A DNA stretch of 64,000 nucleotides from Amoebidium appalachense (Eukaryota > Ichthyosporea): NCBI GenBank assembly GCA_963693365.1, contig CAVNZM010000006.1, forward strand, positions 6,200,001 to 6,264,000, in the 5' to 3' direction. The position numbers were made by a program, and so were the translations under genes. A model generated the notes under the pieces. It worked only from the letters and a program-made list of their open reading frames with translations. It was not told the DNA's origin and ran no database searches. Below are positions 1-13,004 of the stretch, piece after piece. Numbering within the stretch: the first letter of the stretch is position 1; each line of letters starts with the position of its first letter.

Positions 1-89
1 TCACATACTTGAATGTTTTCCTTTGCATGTGTCCTGCACCATGCTTCTCGTCGTGTATATGTACTTCGTACCGTGTTCCGCATTCAAAC
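1..89 (+). repeat. SINE-like dispersed repeat with poly-C tail, copy A (3' part)
   Basis: The sequence from CATACTTGAATG through TGTCCTGCACCATGCTTCTC to GTTCCGCATTCAAAC recurs at 4230-4323, 4493-4773, 41130-41235 (minus), 42562-42730 (minus) and, more diverged, at 58507-58882. Here it is cut by the window edge and runs into a C-rich tract, five CA units and an A-run. It lies in a TSR1 intron. Confidence 0.8.
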
Positions 90-350
90 ATCCCTCTCCC
101 TCCCCCCCCAGCCCCTCCCCCCCCCCCCCCCCCCCCCCACACACACACAAAAAAAAAAAAAGAAAGAAAGAAAACGTGGTGATGGTGGTGGTGGTGGTGG
201 GGGGGGGGGGGGGGGGGGGGGGGAGCAAAATCTACGTTGTGTTGTCCGTAGTGAAATGTGCCGTACTCTTTTACGCATGTCAAATCCCCTGGGGAAAGGT
301 GGGGACGGGAGGGGGGTTTCATATTTTTTGACTCATTTGTTTTTGCGCAG

Positions 351-441
351 AGCGCATGGCTGCCCTGCAAAGAAAGCCAAAGATCAAGCGAGTGCCAAAG
401 GGGACATCCTCGTACCAGGCTGCGTGGATCGTGGAGGAGGT

Positions 442-478
<37 letters not shown>

Positions 479-568
479 GGGGGGAGGGGAGATGGGGGGG
501 AGGGGGTGTGTGTTTGGCCGTAGGGAGTACTGGTGAGGAAGGGTTGATGGCTGGGGTGGAGGGGGAAA

Positions 569-602
<34 letters not shown>

Positions 603-707
603 TTTGACCGTCTATCCGTTTCTAATATCTTCATATGTGTGTGTGTCTCTGCCGAAAAATGAGAAGCTACAATACATTCAGAGGGAAATAACTGAGGGTA
701 GGAAAAG

Positions 708-742
<35 letters not shown>

Positions 743-1789
743 GTGTTGAGTTCTTTGTCAGTTTCTCTTGGTGTGGCGTGACATAGTATAATACACCTAA
801 CTTAAGTATGACGTTAGACGAGAGCTGGGCAATGTCTGGTGTTTCCGATACACGAGGAAGGCCTTCTGCCTGGTGCATGTTTTTTTTTCACCAATAAGAA
901 TTCTAGAGAAATGCCGATGGCGCGGTCTATCGTCATTATAGGACACGCTGACGTCAAACGATATTTTAAGATAATAATTTTTATTTAAATGAAATGCACC
1001 ATTTTCATATAAAGAGGCTCTATTGAACTGCCGACACGGTCGTTACCCAATGTGCTGATGTTAATGTGGGGCAGGATCTTGATGATGACGAGGAGGATCT
1101 TACGGATGTCGACGAGGCAGGGTCGGATGACGACAGGATGAGCATGTACAGCTATGCCGGCAGTGGGGGGGAGGAAGGTGTGTGTGTGTGTGTGTGTGTT
1201 TGGTGTGTGTGTGCGCGCGCGCACGAGGGGAGGGGGGCCGTTGGGTGGGGTGAGTGGATGGAGTGCGTGTGAGTGGGTGGGCGGGTGGGTGGGTGGTGGA
1301 GGGTGTTTGGGGGGGGGGGGGGGGGGGGGGGGGGGAGCGAATGGGTCTATATGTGTTGTGTGTATGAGTGCGTGTTGATGTGAGTGTATATTCATGGATG
1401 TGAGTTGGTGTTGGAAGCAAGGGGATGCTATATGTATGAAAGGTTTTTTGGAACCGACGTCTGTACAGAAAACCTCATTGTGCCCAATTTTTCTCTCACT
1501 CTTTCCGCTCTTATCTCTTTCTCTCTGCCCCCCTCCCCCTCCCCCCCCCTCCGTCAACCACCACCACTACCATCACTTCCCTTTTCCTTCTTTCCCCTCA
1601 GTAATCACACGCAATACTAAGGTGATGGTTTGAGATGGGTGGAAACGTGGGGTTTTTCAGGTGGAAACGTGTGGCAGATGGCGAAGCAATAAGACAACAA
1701 ATGCAGATGTGTGTGTATGTGTGTGTGTGTGTGTGTTTGTGTTGCGCGCGCCGTGTGCGCACGGTTTTTTTGGGGGGGAGAGGAGGGGT

Positions 1790-1822
<33 letters not shown>

Positions 1823-2228
1823 GCGGATGAATAAAGCATTGTTCTTTTCTGCCAACATCGATATAGTATATAGTTTATTTGCCAGTAACCGTGGTACCAT
1901 CCTAACATCGTTTCAAATTTCAGAGGAGTTTGACGTGTCGGACACGGAGTATGAGGAGATAGTCGAGGGGGAGGCGGAGGACAAAAACTACGACGACCAG
2001 ATGGACTATGAGAAGGACGCACAGGAGTACGTGGGCAAGCGCGTGCACACATGCACACGCACACACACACGTACACACATGCACACGCATGTGCATCATA
2101 TAACACTAATTCTAATACGGGAAGATAAAAACACACGGGTGGACGTGTGTGCTACCATGCACTGCACCACACCGTGTGTTGTCAGTAAAATGGAAATGTG
2201 CAGGCCCGCGTGCACACATGTGCGCACA

Positions 2229-2259
<31 letters not shown>

Positions 2260-2402
2260 GCAATACACACACACACTCACTGTTAACTCATCATCACCAG
2301 AAGACACATATGCACACGCACGCGTGCATGTACAACTAACACGTTCCATACAGATTTTTTCTCATATCCATCTATCGTTTTACCCATCCCCCTCATCCTC
2401 CC

Positions 2403-2445
<43 letters not shown>

Positions 2446-2454
2446 AAAAAATGT

Positions 2455-2516
<62 letters not shown>

Positions 2517-2521
2517 GCGTG

Positions 2522-2584
<63 letters not shown>

Positions 2585-3061
2585 ATACATACATACGTAC
2601 ATACATATATTCCTACCTTATATATATATATGATCAAGCTACTGTATTTCATTGGCATCGGCATTGTTGATCAGACATTACCCTCAAGACAAAAACAAAT
2701 CTTTAACTTTGTGTAGGCCGGAGCAGGAATGTGTCTACACGAGCAGAATCACACGTGCTCTAATGATGCACGCAAACGAGTCACACAAAAACAGTGTGCA
2801 ATCCTCGTAGAAAGCTTACAGAAATCATGTTGCTCCCCGGTTTGCCGTTGCTTTGAGACAGAATGTGCGGACTCTTGGTAAGACATGTGTGCATACATCC
2901 ACCACACACGCACACACAAAATAATGCACACACACGCACATGCGCGCGCGCGATCCATTCTTCTATCGAAAAACAACGTACAATTAACTTGTCCACATAT
3001 GCAAATGCACACACTCCCTTGCCAACAACCCCTCCCTCCCTCCCATCTTCCCCCCCACCAA

Positions 3062-3102
<41 letters not shown>

Positions 3103-3561
3103 ACACACACAGGCGGGCAGAGCTCAAGAAAGCACGTGAAGCTGAGGACCTTGAATTCCCGGACGAAATGGACACCCCAGTGGATATGCCAGCAAGGATT
3201 CGCTTCCAAAAGTGAGTTCCCCCGCCCGCCCCCCTCCCCTCCCGCTTTTCCTTATAACACCACCACCAGGCTTGGAATCGTCTGCCGACTTGCAGTTCAC
3301 TTGTTTGCTTTACTCACTGCACGCACTTTGTTACAGATTCCGCGGGTTGGAAAGCTTCCGAACGAGTCCATGGGATCCGAAGGAGTCCCTCCCCTACGAC
3401 TATGCGAGGATATTCCAATTCGAAAATATGAAGTTGACTCAAAGGAGGGTGAAGGATGATGTGAAGGAGGGAGTACAGGTGCGTGCCAGCTTGGATGTGT
3501 CTTATCCTTTCCCCCCCCCCCCCCCCCCCCCCCCCCCCTCTCTCCTTGCACACACACCTAT

Positions 3562-3625
<64 letters not shown>

Positions 3626-4773
3626 AAAGAAAAGAGGGAGGAGGGGTCATTCTTGTTGTAGGCACGTATAATTTGGGTCCCCATTGAGCATGGGCCCATT
3701 TTGCTGGTTGTTTGCATGTTTTCACTCCCTTGTTGTGTATCATTCACTGTTTGCATTCTTTTGTGTTTGTGCATGGCCTTCTACCTTTTAACCCTTTCAT
3801 GACCCACACAGGTTGGCCAGTATGTCAAGATCTTGATTAAGGATTTCCCTGCTGCATCCATGGGTAAAAACTTCCCTTTCCCCCTGCTTCCACCCCCCTC
3901 CCCCCCCCCCCCCCTCCCCCACCCACCCACCCACCCCCCCACCCACCCATCCACCCACCCTCTCTCTTTCTCTTTCCTCTTTCCTCTTTCCTCTTTGCGG
4001 TGGGGGGGGGGGGGGGGGGGGGGTGCATTTCGTGTTGTTGCACCAACCAGCAATCGATACCCCTCCTGCTCTCCCCCCTCTTATCAGCAGACAAGCCATC
4101 TCTTTTGAGTATATCTCCCAGCATCCCCATTTTCTCCCAAGTCTGTATTTAGACAGCAAACAAACGGTGGCCCAAAAACATAAATTCTTACCACACAATT
4201 CCCCCCCCCCCCCCCCCCCCCCCCCCCCTGGCTGATGTTGCATACTTGAATGTTTGCGTGCGTGTGTCCTGCACCATGCTTCTCATCGTGTATGCGTACT
4301 TCGTACCGTGTTCCGCATTCAAACCCCCCCAGTCTTCTTTCAGAGGTGTCCTTTCAGGACAGACCACTGTGTGGAGACCGCTTTACTTCCATGCGACCGG
4401 GCATGGTTGCTCTGTGTCGTGCATCTGTAAGCACATACACATTTTTCGCTGCACTGCATTAGTTTGCACACACATCTTCACCGTTTTGCTCACCTTGCTT
4501 GCATAAGCAACCCTGCTCGTCTTTGATCAAGACGGGTTGACCCTCCCAAGTTCAGTTGATGCTGCTGTCTGAGTTGGAGAGTCGTATATACGCGGGCTAA
4601 GGGGTCGAAACTCAGACGCAATTGATGACTTGGGCCCTCCCTGAGGATGGGCTCTGCTTATGACGCATACTGTGCGCATGGCTGATGTTGCATACTTGAA
4701 TGTTTGCCTTTGCATGTGTCCTGCACCATGCTTCTCATCGTGTATACGTACTTCGTACCATGTTCCGCATTCA

Positions 4774-4804
<31 letters not shown>

Positions 4805-5361
4805 TAAAATTAATTCTAACCGTGTGGTGTTCAGTATATAATTCATTATAACTTTTTAAAATTAAATTTTATAATTGGTCCCTTTTCCAGAGTTGGTGCG
4901 TAAAACCAGCCCGCTGGTGCTTGCCGGTCTGCTGCGGCACGAGAACAAGATGTCAGTGCTAAATATGGCAATAAGGCGCCACCAGGCCAACGAAGAGCCA
5001 ATCAGGAGCAAGGTGCGTTGCTATGAAGATGTGTGTTCGGTGCTGTTGTTGTTGGAAGTCCCCCGGAGGGTTGGGGGGGGGGGGGGGGGGGGGGGGGGCT
5101 GTGTGTTAGGGGGGGGGGGGGGGGGGGAGTTGCCACTCTCCCGTGTGTGTGTGTGTATGTGTGTGTGTGTGTGTGTGTGTTCATATTTGTGTGATTTTGC
5201 GGTTATGTCCTGTTCTGTTTGGGGTTTTGGAGTGGTGTTTAGGTGTATGTGATCTGTGTGTGTTTGTGGTTGGGTCTTTAAGTGAGGGTTTGGTGTGTGG
5301 GTGAGTGGATATTTTGTCATGTTGAATTATTATTATTATTAAATCTTTTTGTGTGTGTCTG

Positions 5362-5395
<34 letters not shown>

Positions 5396-5588
5396 GAAGG
5401 AGATGGGAACACGATGGCAGAAAGGTGTTTAATTATCTAGAAGGGACATACATAAATGACTTTAACAAATTTTTCTGATTGGCGCTTGCAGGAGCAACTC
5501 GTGTTCGTTACCCCCATGAGGAGGTTCCAGGCCGGTGCCGTCTTCTCACAGCACACACGCGGCGACAAGCACAAGTTCGAGAGGTGTG

Positions 5589-5669
<81 letters not shown>

Positions 5670-5726
5670 CGTGTGCGTGTGCGCGCGTGTGTGTGTGTGT
5701 GCTTGGATATTCCCTCTCCCCAACAC

Positions 5727-5757
<31 letters not shown>

Positions 5758-6397
5758 AAAAAAAAAAAAAGGGAAAACACACATGCACGCTGTGCATGAC
5801 ATGTCCCCCTGCCTGTAGATGATCTCTGCTTATGATGCATACTCTTGGCATATGCTCATTTATGTAAAGTCTGCACTGTCTTGTCCGTGGTAAATGTGTC
5901 CTTTGTTTTCCTCTAGCACATTCAAGTCTCCCCCTTCCTCCCCCTCACTTTCGTGACCCGAGTGTGCATAATATGCGGCGGGGGCTAGATTACGTGTGTG
6001 TATGAGCGTGTGTGTGTGTCTGTCTGTCTGTCTGTGTGTGCGTGGGTGGGTGTGTGGTGTGGGTGGGTGTGGGTGGGTGGGTGGGTGGGTGGGTGAGTTG
6101 GGCCTTGAGGGCAGGCCCTCTGCTTGTGTTACACACAAACTCTAAGGATGGGTTGGTATCTAGCAGATCTCATCTTGCTGGCATTGCTGGCATGAATTTT
6201 ATTCAATCCCATCTCTCTGGCATGATATCTATCCAATTTCATCTTGCTGACTTGACCTTTATCCAATCAGGTTCCTGCATCTTGCCAGGCCCACCGTGGC
6301 CACGGTGTATGCCCCTGTGCACTTCAGCCCCTGCCCAGTGCTCGTTTTCAAGCAGGACGAAGGTGGGCGCACGCGCGCACACACACACACACACACA

Positions 6398-6457
<60 letters not shown>

Positions 6458-7267
6458 GTCATCATCATAAGGAAAGGAAAAGTCGCAGTTGTTGATTTTA
6501 AAGTAAAAGGGTACACACGGTTTGTTAAAAGGGATCCATTCCGTACTGTAATGTCAGGAGATTCGAGTGATGCGATTGTGCTAAAAAAAATTTGGGATGC
6601 GTATCAGATCGAGATCGACCAGATTCCATAATTGATCCAGCCAATCAGTAGAGGCCAAACAGCCCGAAAGTTTAACTTTCACCATAGATCGCTTGTGGAT
6701 TGTGGGGAAATGAACACGCACACCAGGGGAGAAGCTGAAACTTCAATTATAAAGTGGGAGGTTATAAGTTATTTTGAAAAGGTGGCAACCTGGGAGGGGG
6801 GGGGAGGGGGGGGGGGGGGGGGATGGGAACCATCCCACTAATCTATGCTGCCGCATCCCACTAAGAGAGAATTTCAATAATGCATACGAGGGGTTTATGC
6901 TATCCCACTAATATAAGTTGCCGCGTACCACCAGGCGAACTGCGTCTTGTTGCCACGGGCAGCGTTCTGTCTGTCGATCCCGACCGGATCGTCCTCAAGA
7001 GGTACATGCTGTCGGGCCACCCGTACAAGATCAACATCAAGACCGCCGTGATCCGCTTCATGTTCTACAGTAGAGGTGCTTGTTCTACTTCATTATGTGA
7101 TGCTGCATGCTCTTTCCCTTTTGGGGGGTGATCGGTGCTCACACGTGCACATACACACACACACACGCACACACACACACATTTCGCCCAACCCCCAAAC
7201 CACTCCCTTGAAGAAAAAAAAAAAACAGCCCTGCCTGTGTACTTCCGTCCCCTTCTCTCCCCTTCCC

Positions 7268-7304
<37 letters not shown>

Positions 7305-7766
7305 AGCCTTCCCCTCCTACGTTTCTTTTGCGATGGACTCTGTTCATATTGCTTTACCGCGTTTTTAAATTTGACGGCGTGAAACCACTTTTAGTCTGTA
7401 TGTAGCAATCAAGACAATATGATTGGTCGTCAACATCCAGTTACTGACCTAACTAAATTTGGTTATTTAACAGCGGACATTGAATGGTTCAAGCCTATCG
7501 AGCTGCACACCAAGCACGGCCTGAGGGGCCACATTAAAGAACCGCTGGGCACCCACGGGCACATGAAGTGCTCCTTTAACGGAAAAATGCGGAGCGACGA
7601 CACTGTGTGCATGAACCTCTACAAGAGGGTTTATCCCAAATGGAACTACTCCCTGCACGTGCATATCCCCAAAATTTCGACCGGCGGCGTTATGTCTGCG
7701 GCGGCCGGGAACGGCGGACGGGCGTTGCTGGGTGGCGAAAACGGCGGCGATGCTATGGATATGTGA
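351..7766 (+). CDS. TSR1: TSR1, pre-rRNA-processing/40S maturation factor (3' part, 11 exons)
   Basis: This is the C-terminal half to two thirds of TSR1, the catalytically inactive GTPase-like factor related to BMS1 that binds late pre-40S particles in the nucleolus and cytoplasm. The exons I read are 351-439, 1075-1177, 1924-about 2042, about 3113-3211, 3337-3478, 3812-3863, 4891-5012, 5492-5583, 6271-6362, 6935-7075 and 7474-7766 (TGA). Family hallmarks appear in order: [16 protein letters not shown], an acidic stretch ([19 protein letters not shown]), [97 protein letters not shown] and LYKRVYPKW. Intron phases agree at every junction except the third-to-fourth exon, where the donor near 2033-2043 is unresolved. 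The N-terminal GTPase-like part lies left of the window. The C-terminal tail after VYPKW is glycine- and alanine-rich and poorly conserved. The family assignment is close to certain; the individual splice sites are predicted. Confidence 0.94.
2401..2632 (+). repeat. Compound microsatellite C(n)A(n)(TG)n(CGTG)n(CATA)n
   Basis: A tract of about 30 Cs is followed by about 15 As, then TG repeats, then a CGTG tetranucleotide array, then CATA and TA units. All lie inside the TSR1 intron before the exon at about 3113. No coding potential beyond low-complexity frames. Confidence 0.95.
4230..4323 (+). repeat. SINE-like dispersed repeat, copy B (3' part)
   Basis: This short copy starts directly after a 27-nt C tract with GGCTGATGTTGCATAC and ends with CCGCATTCAAA followed by seven Cs. 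It sits in the TSR1 intron before the exon at 4891, about 170 bp upstream of copy C in the same orientation. Confidence 0.8.
4493..4773 (+). repeat. SINE-like dispersed repeat, copy C (most complete)
   Basis: This is the longest copy of the family that closely matches other copies. It begins near CCTTGCTTGCATAAGC, includes AAGGGGTCGAAACTCAGAC (which resembles a pol III B box, GGTTCRANYCC) and CTGAGGATGGGCTCTGCTTATG, and ends in GTTCCGCATTCA. A run of more than 20 Cs follows immediately. The minus-strand copy at 42562-42730 is nearly identical over the shared part. A tRNA-derived SINE would fit the size and B-box resemblance, but that origin is inference. Confidence 0.75.
5584..5770 (+). repeat. 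(GT)n microsatellite at a TSR1 5' splice site, then C(n)A(n)
   Basis: The donor after [13 protein letters not shown] opens as GTGTGTAGTGTGTG and continues as about 45 TG units. A C tract and an A tract of about 20 nt each follow. The 5' splice site is therefore the first unit of the microsatellite. Confidence 0.9.
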
Positions 7767-8112
7767 GTGAAAATAAGTGGAAGGGGGACCGTGGCATGAA
7801 GGAATATATTCCCGGATATTCGAAAGCCTGAAAATTGCTGTGCATTACAGTTCCGGATTTAACGATGTGGTAGTCTTCTAGTAATATTTTGGAAGGTGTG
7901 GGTAAGGGGCCGAGGGGGGGGGGGGGGGGGGGGGAGGGGGGGGAACCATTTTTTATTGGTCTTTTTCTTTTTTGCCCCTTCGACTTTCATTTTAGCGGGG
8001 CTCCAAATGTATGCCCCTATTAGCCTTGTGCTCTCCACATTTTCCTCACATAATATCAGCCAAGGTTTTGCCGTGTGTGTACCACGACTTCTTTCTGTTT
8101 TCTCCCTCCTCT

Positions 8113-8146
<34 letters not shown>

Positions 8147-9479
8147 TTCCCCCCCCTCTCTCCCCTGTTGCTGTTGGGGATTGTGCGTTTTTTTTTGTTG
8201 TTGTTGTTGTCATTGTGTGGGTATGTGTTTTTCCTTGTTTTGGGGGGGGCGGGGGGGGGGTGATGCCTAAATGCACCCACCCCCATCGTATCCCCTCCTC
8301 CACACGTACACCCACCCACCCAGCCCATTATTGAATCTCTATAGTAGTGTCCTTTCTATTGCATGCTTACCTTTGTCCCGCCGAAACTTGGTTGGGGGGC
8401 GTGGGTTGACATCTGCTTACCGAGTGTTAAGAGTTCTTTGTACATAACCTTTAAAGGAAGTCTGCTATTGCCATATATCAGGAAGGTGTCATTGCCATTT
8501 AGGAAGGTGTTCTGTTTGGTTGTCGCACGTGCAGGTCGCGTGCTTTAAGTTGGCTTAAAGATGCAATAAAGGCGTTGGGAAAGAAAGACCATCATCCTCT
8601 GCACATGTGTTAAGCTATTTATAGCTACACATTGCAAATTTGTATTCTACGGAGGTCGTCTCTGCACGGGCACGGGGACTAATACTAGCAGCTGTTCGAT
8701 TAGTTATGTTGTTGGAAATAAACTTGAATATTAGAAATTAAAAAAAAAGGCCTGTACGTGTGTGGGTGTCTGCAGACACAAAATTTAATCTTTGTGTCAC
8801 TATCTATGTAGTGTACAAGGGTTGCATGTCATGAAGGCTTGATAATTTGATTCTGCAACAGTTTCCAAGCCCGATCGATCATGATGATGGAAGTATAAGG
8901 GTCTATGCCGGCATTTCTCTAGACCTAAAGCTCCTTATATAGGAAGAGATATTCCTAATGCCCCCGGGCTGAGCCAGCAACATCCAGAAAAACTCGATAA
9001 ATAAAGGCAAAGCCAATTAATCACATACTCTGATGTCGATATGACGTTACTACAAGATATCACATTGCGAAACTCCAACTTAGACCCTCAGGTGATTGGA
9101 CTCTGCAGCTAATAATATTATTATTGGCTGTATGAAATATCCACACGGTGCAGTGGGTGGCGATCGGTCATGAAATTGAAGGTCACGGTGACCTTGTCGA
9201 TCTCATGAGGCTGGCTCAGTTTACCTCGAGAGTGAACGTTAACGTGCCAATCGCAAAGACATAAACTTGGCCGCAGGTACGTAGGTGCACCAGGCGGACG
9301 AGTGCGTTTGGGTTCAGGCAGGGGTTGGGAGGACTGAGGGGACTCGGAAAGAGGGAGGAGGGGGGGGGGGGGGGGGGGAGGGGGGGGGGAAGGACAAAGC
9401 CTTGAATATTATCATCTTAGTAGCCGTGCAGGTATACATTTATTCACTCAGAAGTGTGGCACTCTGCACGCAGCCCGCT

Positions 9480-9519
<40 letters not shown>

Positions 9520-10884
9520 GACGGGGGTTGTCACACTTGTGGGTGGACAAATGTACACATGCACGGCCACTAAGATGATAAAATTACTTCATCCTCGCCC
9601 CCCTCTGCCCCCCCCCCCCCCCCCCCTCCCCCCCCCCCCTGGGCCTCCGTCCTCCCTAACCCTAACCCCTCCTCCCCGTCCTCCCTAACCTCCCTACCTC
9701 CCCCCGGGGCTCCCCCCTCCCCCCTCCTCCCCCCCCCCCCCCCCCCCCCTCCCTTCGTAACCTCCCCCCCCTCCCCCCTGGCTCCACTCCCCTTCTCCAG
9801 CCCCCCTCCCCCCCTCATCTCCACCCCCACCCCACCCACCCTCTCTTACAAAAAAAAAAAAAAGAAAAAAAAAGCGACGCCTTCTCCATGCATGCAGGAT
9901 GATGATTCGATCCCCTCCTCCAAATATTGCATCGGATATTGATCATCCCCCCCCCCCCCCCCCCCCCCCCCCCGGCCCATTTCCCCTTTTATGAAAAGAA
10001 AGGAATTGGGGGGGGGGGGGGGGGGGGGGGCACCTTTGGGGCCTTTGATCCCAACTGCCACAGAAGCTTCGGGAGTGAATACAGTAACCTAACACCCTCT
10101 CCCTGCGTGCTGCTGCCTGTGTGTGTGTGTGCGCGCGCGCGCGTGTGTGTGTGTGTGTGTGTGTATCTGTGCGTGCGTGCGTGTGTGCGCGAGCGCGCAC
10201 GCGCGCGTGTGTGTGTGTGTGTGTGCTCCCAACCTTTGAAAAAAAGAAGAAAAAACCTTCAAGAAATAAAGAGAAAAAAGAGAATGAAAGAAAACGGGGA
10301 CCGGGGCAAGTATACCAACAGACACTTTCGGTTAGCACGTGTGTCTCTGCTTTTTTATGGCATTCCCTGAGCGACTGATTTACAGATTGCCAAACAATAT
10401 CTTGACGCTTAAACCTTTTGCCATATCTAGTGCACCGATTAAGATAGGCAAATAGCATCGTGCTTTTTTTGCAGAATACATTCGGCTAAAAGCAGAATAA
10501 CAAGAGAATAAATCCTGCAAGACCTGCTGTATAATTCTGCAAGGCAAAATTTGCAGACTCTGAGTAACTTAACTCGAAGTCAGTTTATTCTGCTGATATC
10601 GTTGGTCCATCAGCACATTATTTATTTTTCTATTTTATTTAATCACGTTTGCCCAGAGACGCCCAGCCTCGCCATATGGGGTTAAAGCACAATATTATGC
10701 TCAAAGCAAAATAATGCTCTTATGTAAACGTTAGCTATTCTGCCTTTATGCGCTCAAAGTTTGCAGAATACTTCCTGCTGCAGGAAGTACTGAACTCAAT
10801 GCTTCACTCGGCTTTTATTATTCGGAGAATTATTCTGCGTTTTTCTGAATTAGTCAGCTAACAGCAAGGCGATTCTGCTTATGG

Positions 10885-10915
<31 letters not shown>

Positions 10916-11110
10916 GGGGCCCCCCTCTTTCCCCCCTTTCCCCCCTCAACTCCATCCCCCCTAAACCCCGACCACCACCACCACCACCACCACCACCCAG
11001 CTACCCGCCATTATAGAATCCGCATCACCACTCTCGCCTTCCTGCCTTTCTTGCTACATGCAATTGCAACCTCCCCCCCCCCCCCCCTCCCCACACACAC
11101 ACACACCCAT

Positions 11111-11151
<41 letters not shown>

Positions 11152-11433
11152 ACAAACGGGTGTGTGCGGTGATCCCAACCCTACACAACGAATTGCCATC
11201 CACAGACAGATGCCCATTTTTTTTTGGTTTTGCTTTCATAGAAACCGGGTTAGCTGGTCCTTATTAAGATAGCTTCTGATGGTTGCAAGTGCAGGCTAAG
11301 CGCACGTCAATACAACTTTACAAGCCGCCCGACGTGTGACACTGTGTACAGACTGTGTTTGCACATACATGTGTGTGTGTGTGTGTGTGTGTGCGCGTGC
11401 GCGTGTGTGTGTGAGTGTGAGTGTGTTTGTGTT

Positions 11434-11472
<39 letters not shown>

Positions 11473-11473
11473 T

Positions 11474-11521
<48 letters not shown>

Positions 11522-11630
11522 CGGATGTGTGTTGACGAATATGCTTGTGCATGTGTGCACATGGTACACGTGTGTATGTGTGTACTGTGTACCGCTGTGT
11601 GTATGGTCGTGTGTTTTTGTGCCTCTGCAG
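7767..11630. other. Gene-free, low-complexity stretch downstream of TSR1
   Basis: I see no recognisable gene. The stretch holds poly-G/poly-C blocks (7914-7944, 8115-8146, 9360-9390, 9480-9518, 9610-9760, 9949-9974, 10891-10915, 11116-11149), TG/CG-alternating arrays (10117-10225, 11370-11525), an A-run near 9850 and a telomere-like CCCTAACCCTAACCCC at 9654-9669. The interval 8560-9290 is unique, moderately AT-rich sequence with no convincing ORF. The interval 10380-10890 is AT-rich, with many GCAGAAT/ATTCTGC words in both orientations and a 21-nt near-perfect palindrome at 10769-10789. It could be a decayed fold-back element. Confidence 0.6.
8565..8570 (+). promoter_or_regulatory. Candidate polyadenylation signal of TSR1
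   Basis: A canonical AATAAA lies about 800 nt downstream of the TSR1 stop codon, in unique sequence beyond the poly-C and poly-G tracts. A second AAATAAA is found near 8717. Either could end the transcript. This is based on the hexamer only. Confidence 0.3.
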
Positions 11631-11739
11631 CTGCGGCTACCAGGGTCCCCAGCTGGAGGCCGGGTGAGGGGTGTGTTTGATCTATCTATCTGCTTGATTC
11701 TTGTTACTTTCCGACAGTGTCATTGATTGGGAGGTACCG
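11631..11739 (+). other. Two candidate short exons of an unrecognised gene
   Basis: Segment 11631-11663 lies between CTCTGCAG and GTGAGG. Segment 11718-11739 lies between TTCCGACAG and GTACGG. Joined in phase they read CGYQGPQLEAG then VIDWEVP. The pieces are tiny (33 and 22 nt) and have no recognised homology. They are listed only because both have good splice consensus, the joined frame stays open, and the phase fits the candidate exon at 13005. They may be fortuitous. Confidence 0.2.
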
Positions 11740-11889
11740 GTACGGGGGCAAAGGTGGGAGGGAGGGCGGAGGATCGAAGGGGGGCAGAGGGGGAGAGGGG
11801 GAAGGGGCAAGAGCTTGTGGTGCGTGGAGAGAGAGAGTGTGTGTGTGTGTTGGGGGCGGGCGGGAAGGGGGAGGGTGAAGGGTTACTGC

Positions 11890-12013
11890 ACACGTGTGTG
11901 TGTGTGTGTGGGGGGGGGGGGGGTTTGTGCACGTGTGTTTGTGTGTGCGTGTGTGTGCGTGTGTGTCACGGTGTGTGTGCGTGTGTGTGTGTGTGTGTGT
12001 CACGGTGTGTGTG

Positions 12014-12045
<32 letters not shown>

Positions 12046-12133
12046 CGTGTGTGTTGTGTGTGTGTGTACGTGTGTGTGTGTGTGTGTGTGTGCGCGTGTG
12101 TGCGTGTGTGTGTGCGTGTTGTGTGTGTGTGCG

Positions 12134-12217
<84 letters not shown>

Positions 12218-12420
12218 GGAGGAGACTGTGTGTGCGGGATGGGGGGAGGAGGAAGAGGGGGGGGGTCGGGGGCGGGGGGGGGGGGGGGGGGGGGAGGGGG
12301 AGGGAGGGGGGGGGGGAGTGTGTTTCAGTTGTGCGTGATTGGGGGGGAGGGGGGGGGGTTACACAAAACGGGGGGGGGGGGGGGGGGGGGGGGGGGAGGG
12401 GGGGGAGGGGGGGGATGAAG
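11890..12420 (+). repeat. TG-rich array followed by G-rich block
   Basis: About 320 bp of TG repeats interrupted by CG and CACGG steps end in a pure (TG)n run at about 12141-12216. A G-dominated block with several runs of more than 10 Gs follows to about 12420. Open frames through here encode only Val-Cys/Gly repeats and are not genes. Confidence 0.95.
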
Positions 12421-13004
12421 GGGGATCAAATGCAAGATGTGGCAGTGCACTTACAGCAGGCCACCTGTGTATTTGGTTGAAGTCTTCGTGCTACGGGCTT
12501 GAAGCTCAACCGAACATCGATACATTCTCTCGGGTTTTCCCCAAGATATGTATCTATCCGCATTTTTGTGGTTTCCGGGCACACGTACTACCCCCGGGTG
12601 AAGGGCCAAGTCGGAAAACACGTGCACGCGGCGTCGGGGGTGTTCACTTCTCCAGTGACGTCAAACCACTCAGAACCAATAAAAACGCTTGAACGTGCGA
12701 AACAGCTCGCTAATTCTGATTCGTTAGATGGTTTGATTGGCTCATGGGGCACCCTTTCCTTTTCCTAGTGGCTTAAACGACACCAAACTGACAATAAATT
12801 CTATTTTCCTATTGGCTAGATGTGGGGGTTTCTTCATAAACCCGTGATTCACGCCAAGCGGAAAGCCGGGGTTTGGACGAACTCGGAGCTAATATGTACC
12901 TTTTACGAGAAGACACACTTTGATTTTCGTAATTTTTTTATTTTTATAATGACTTTATTGCTGTCACCTACTGAGGTGATTCGTATTTTTCCTTACACAC
13001 ACAG

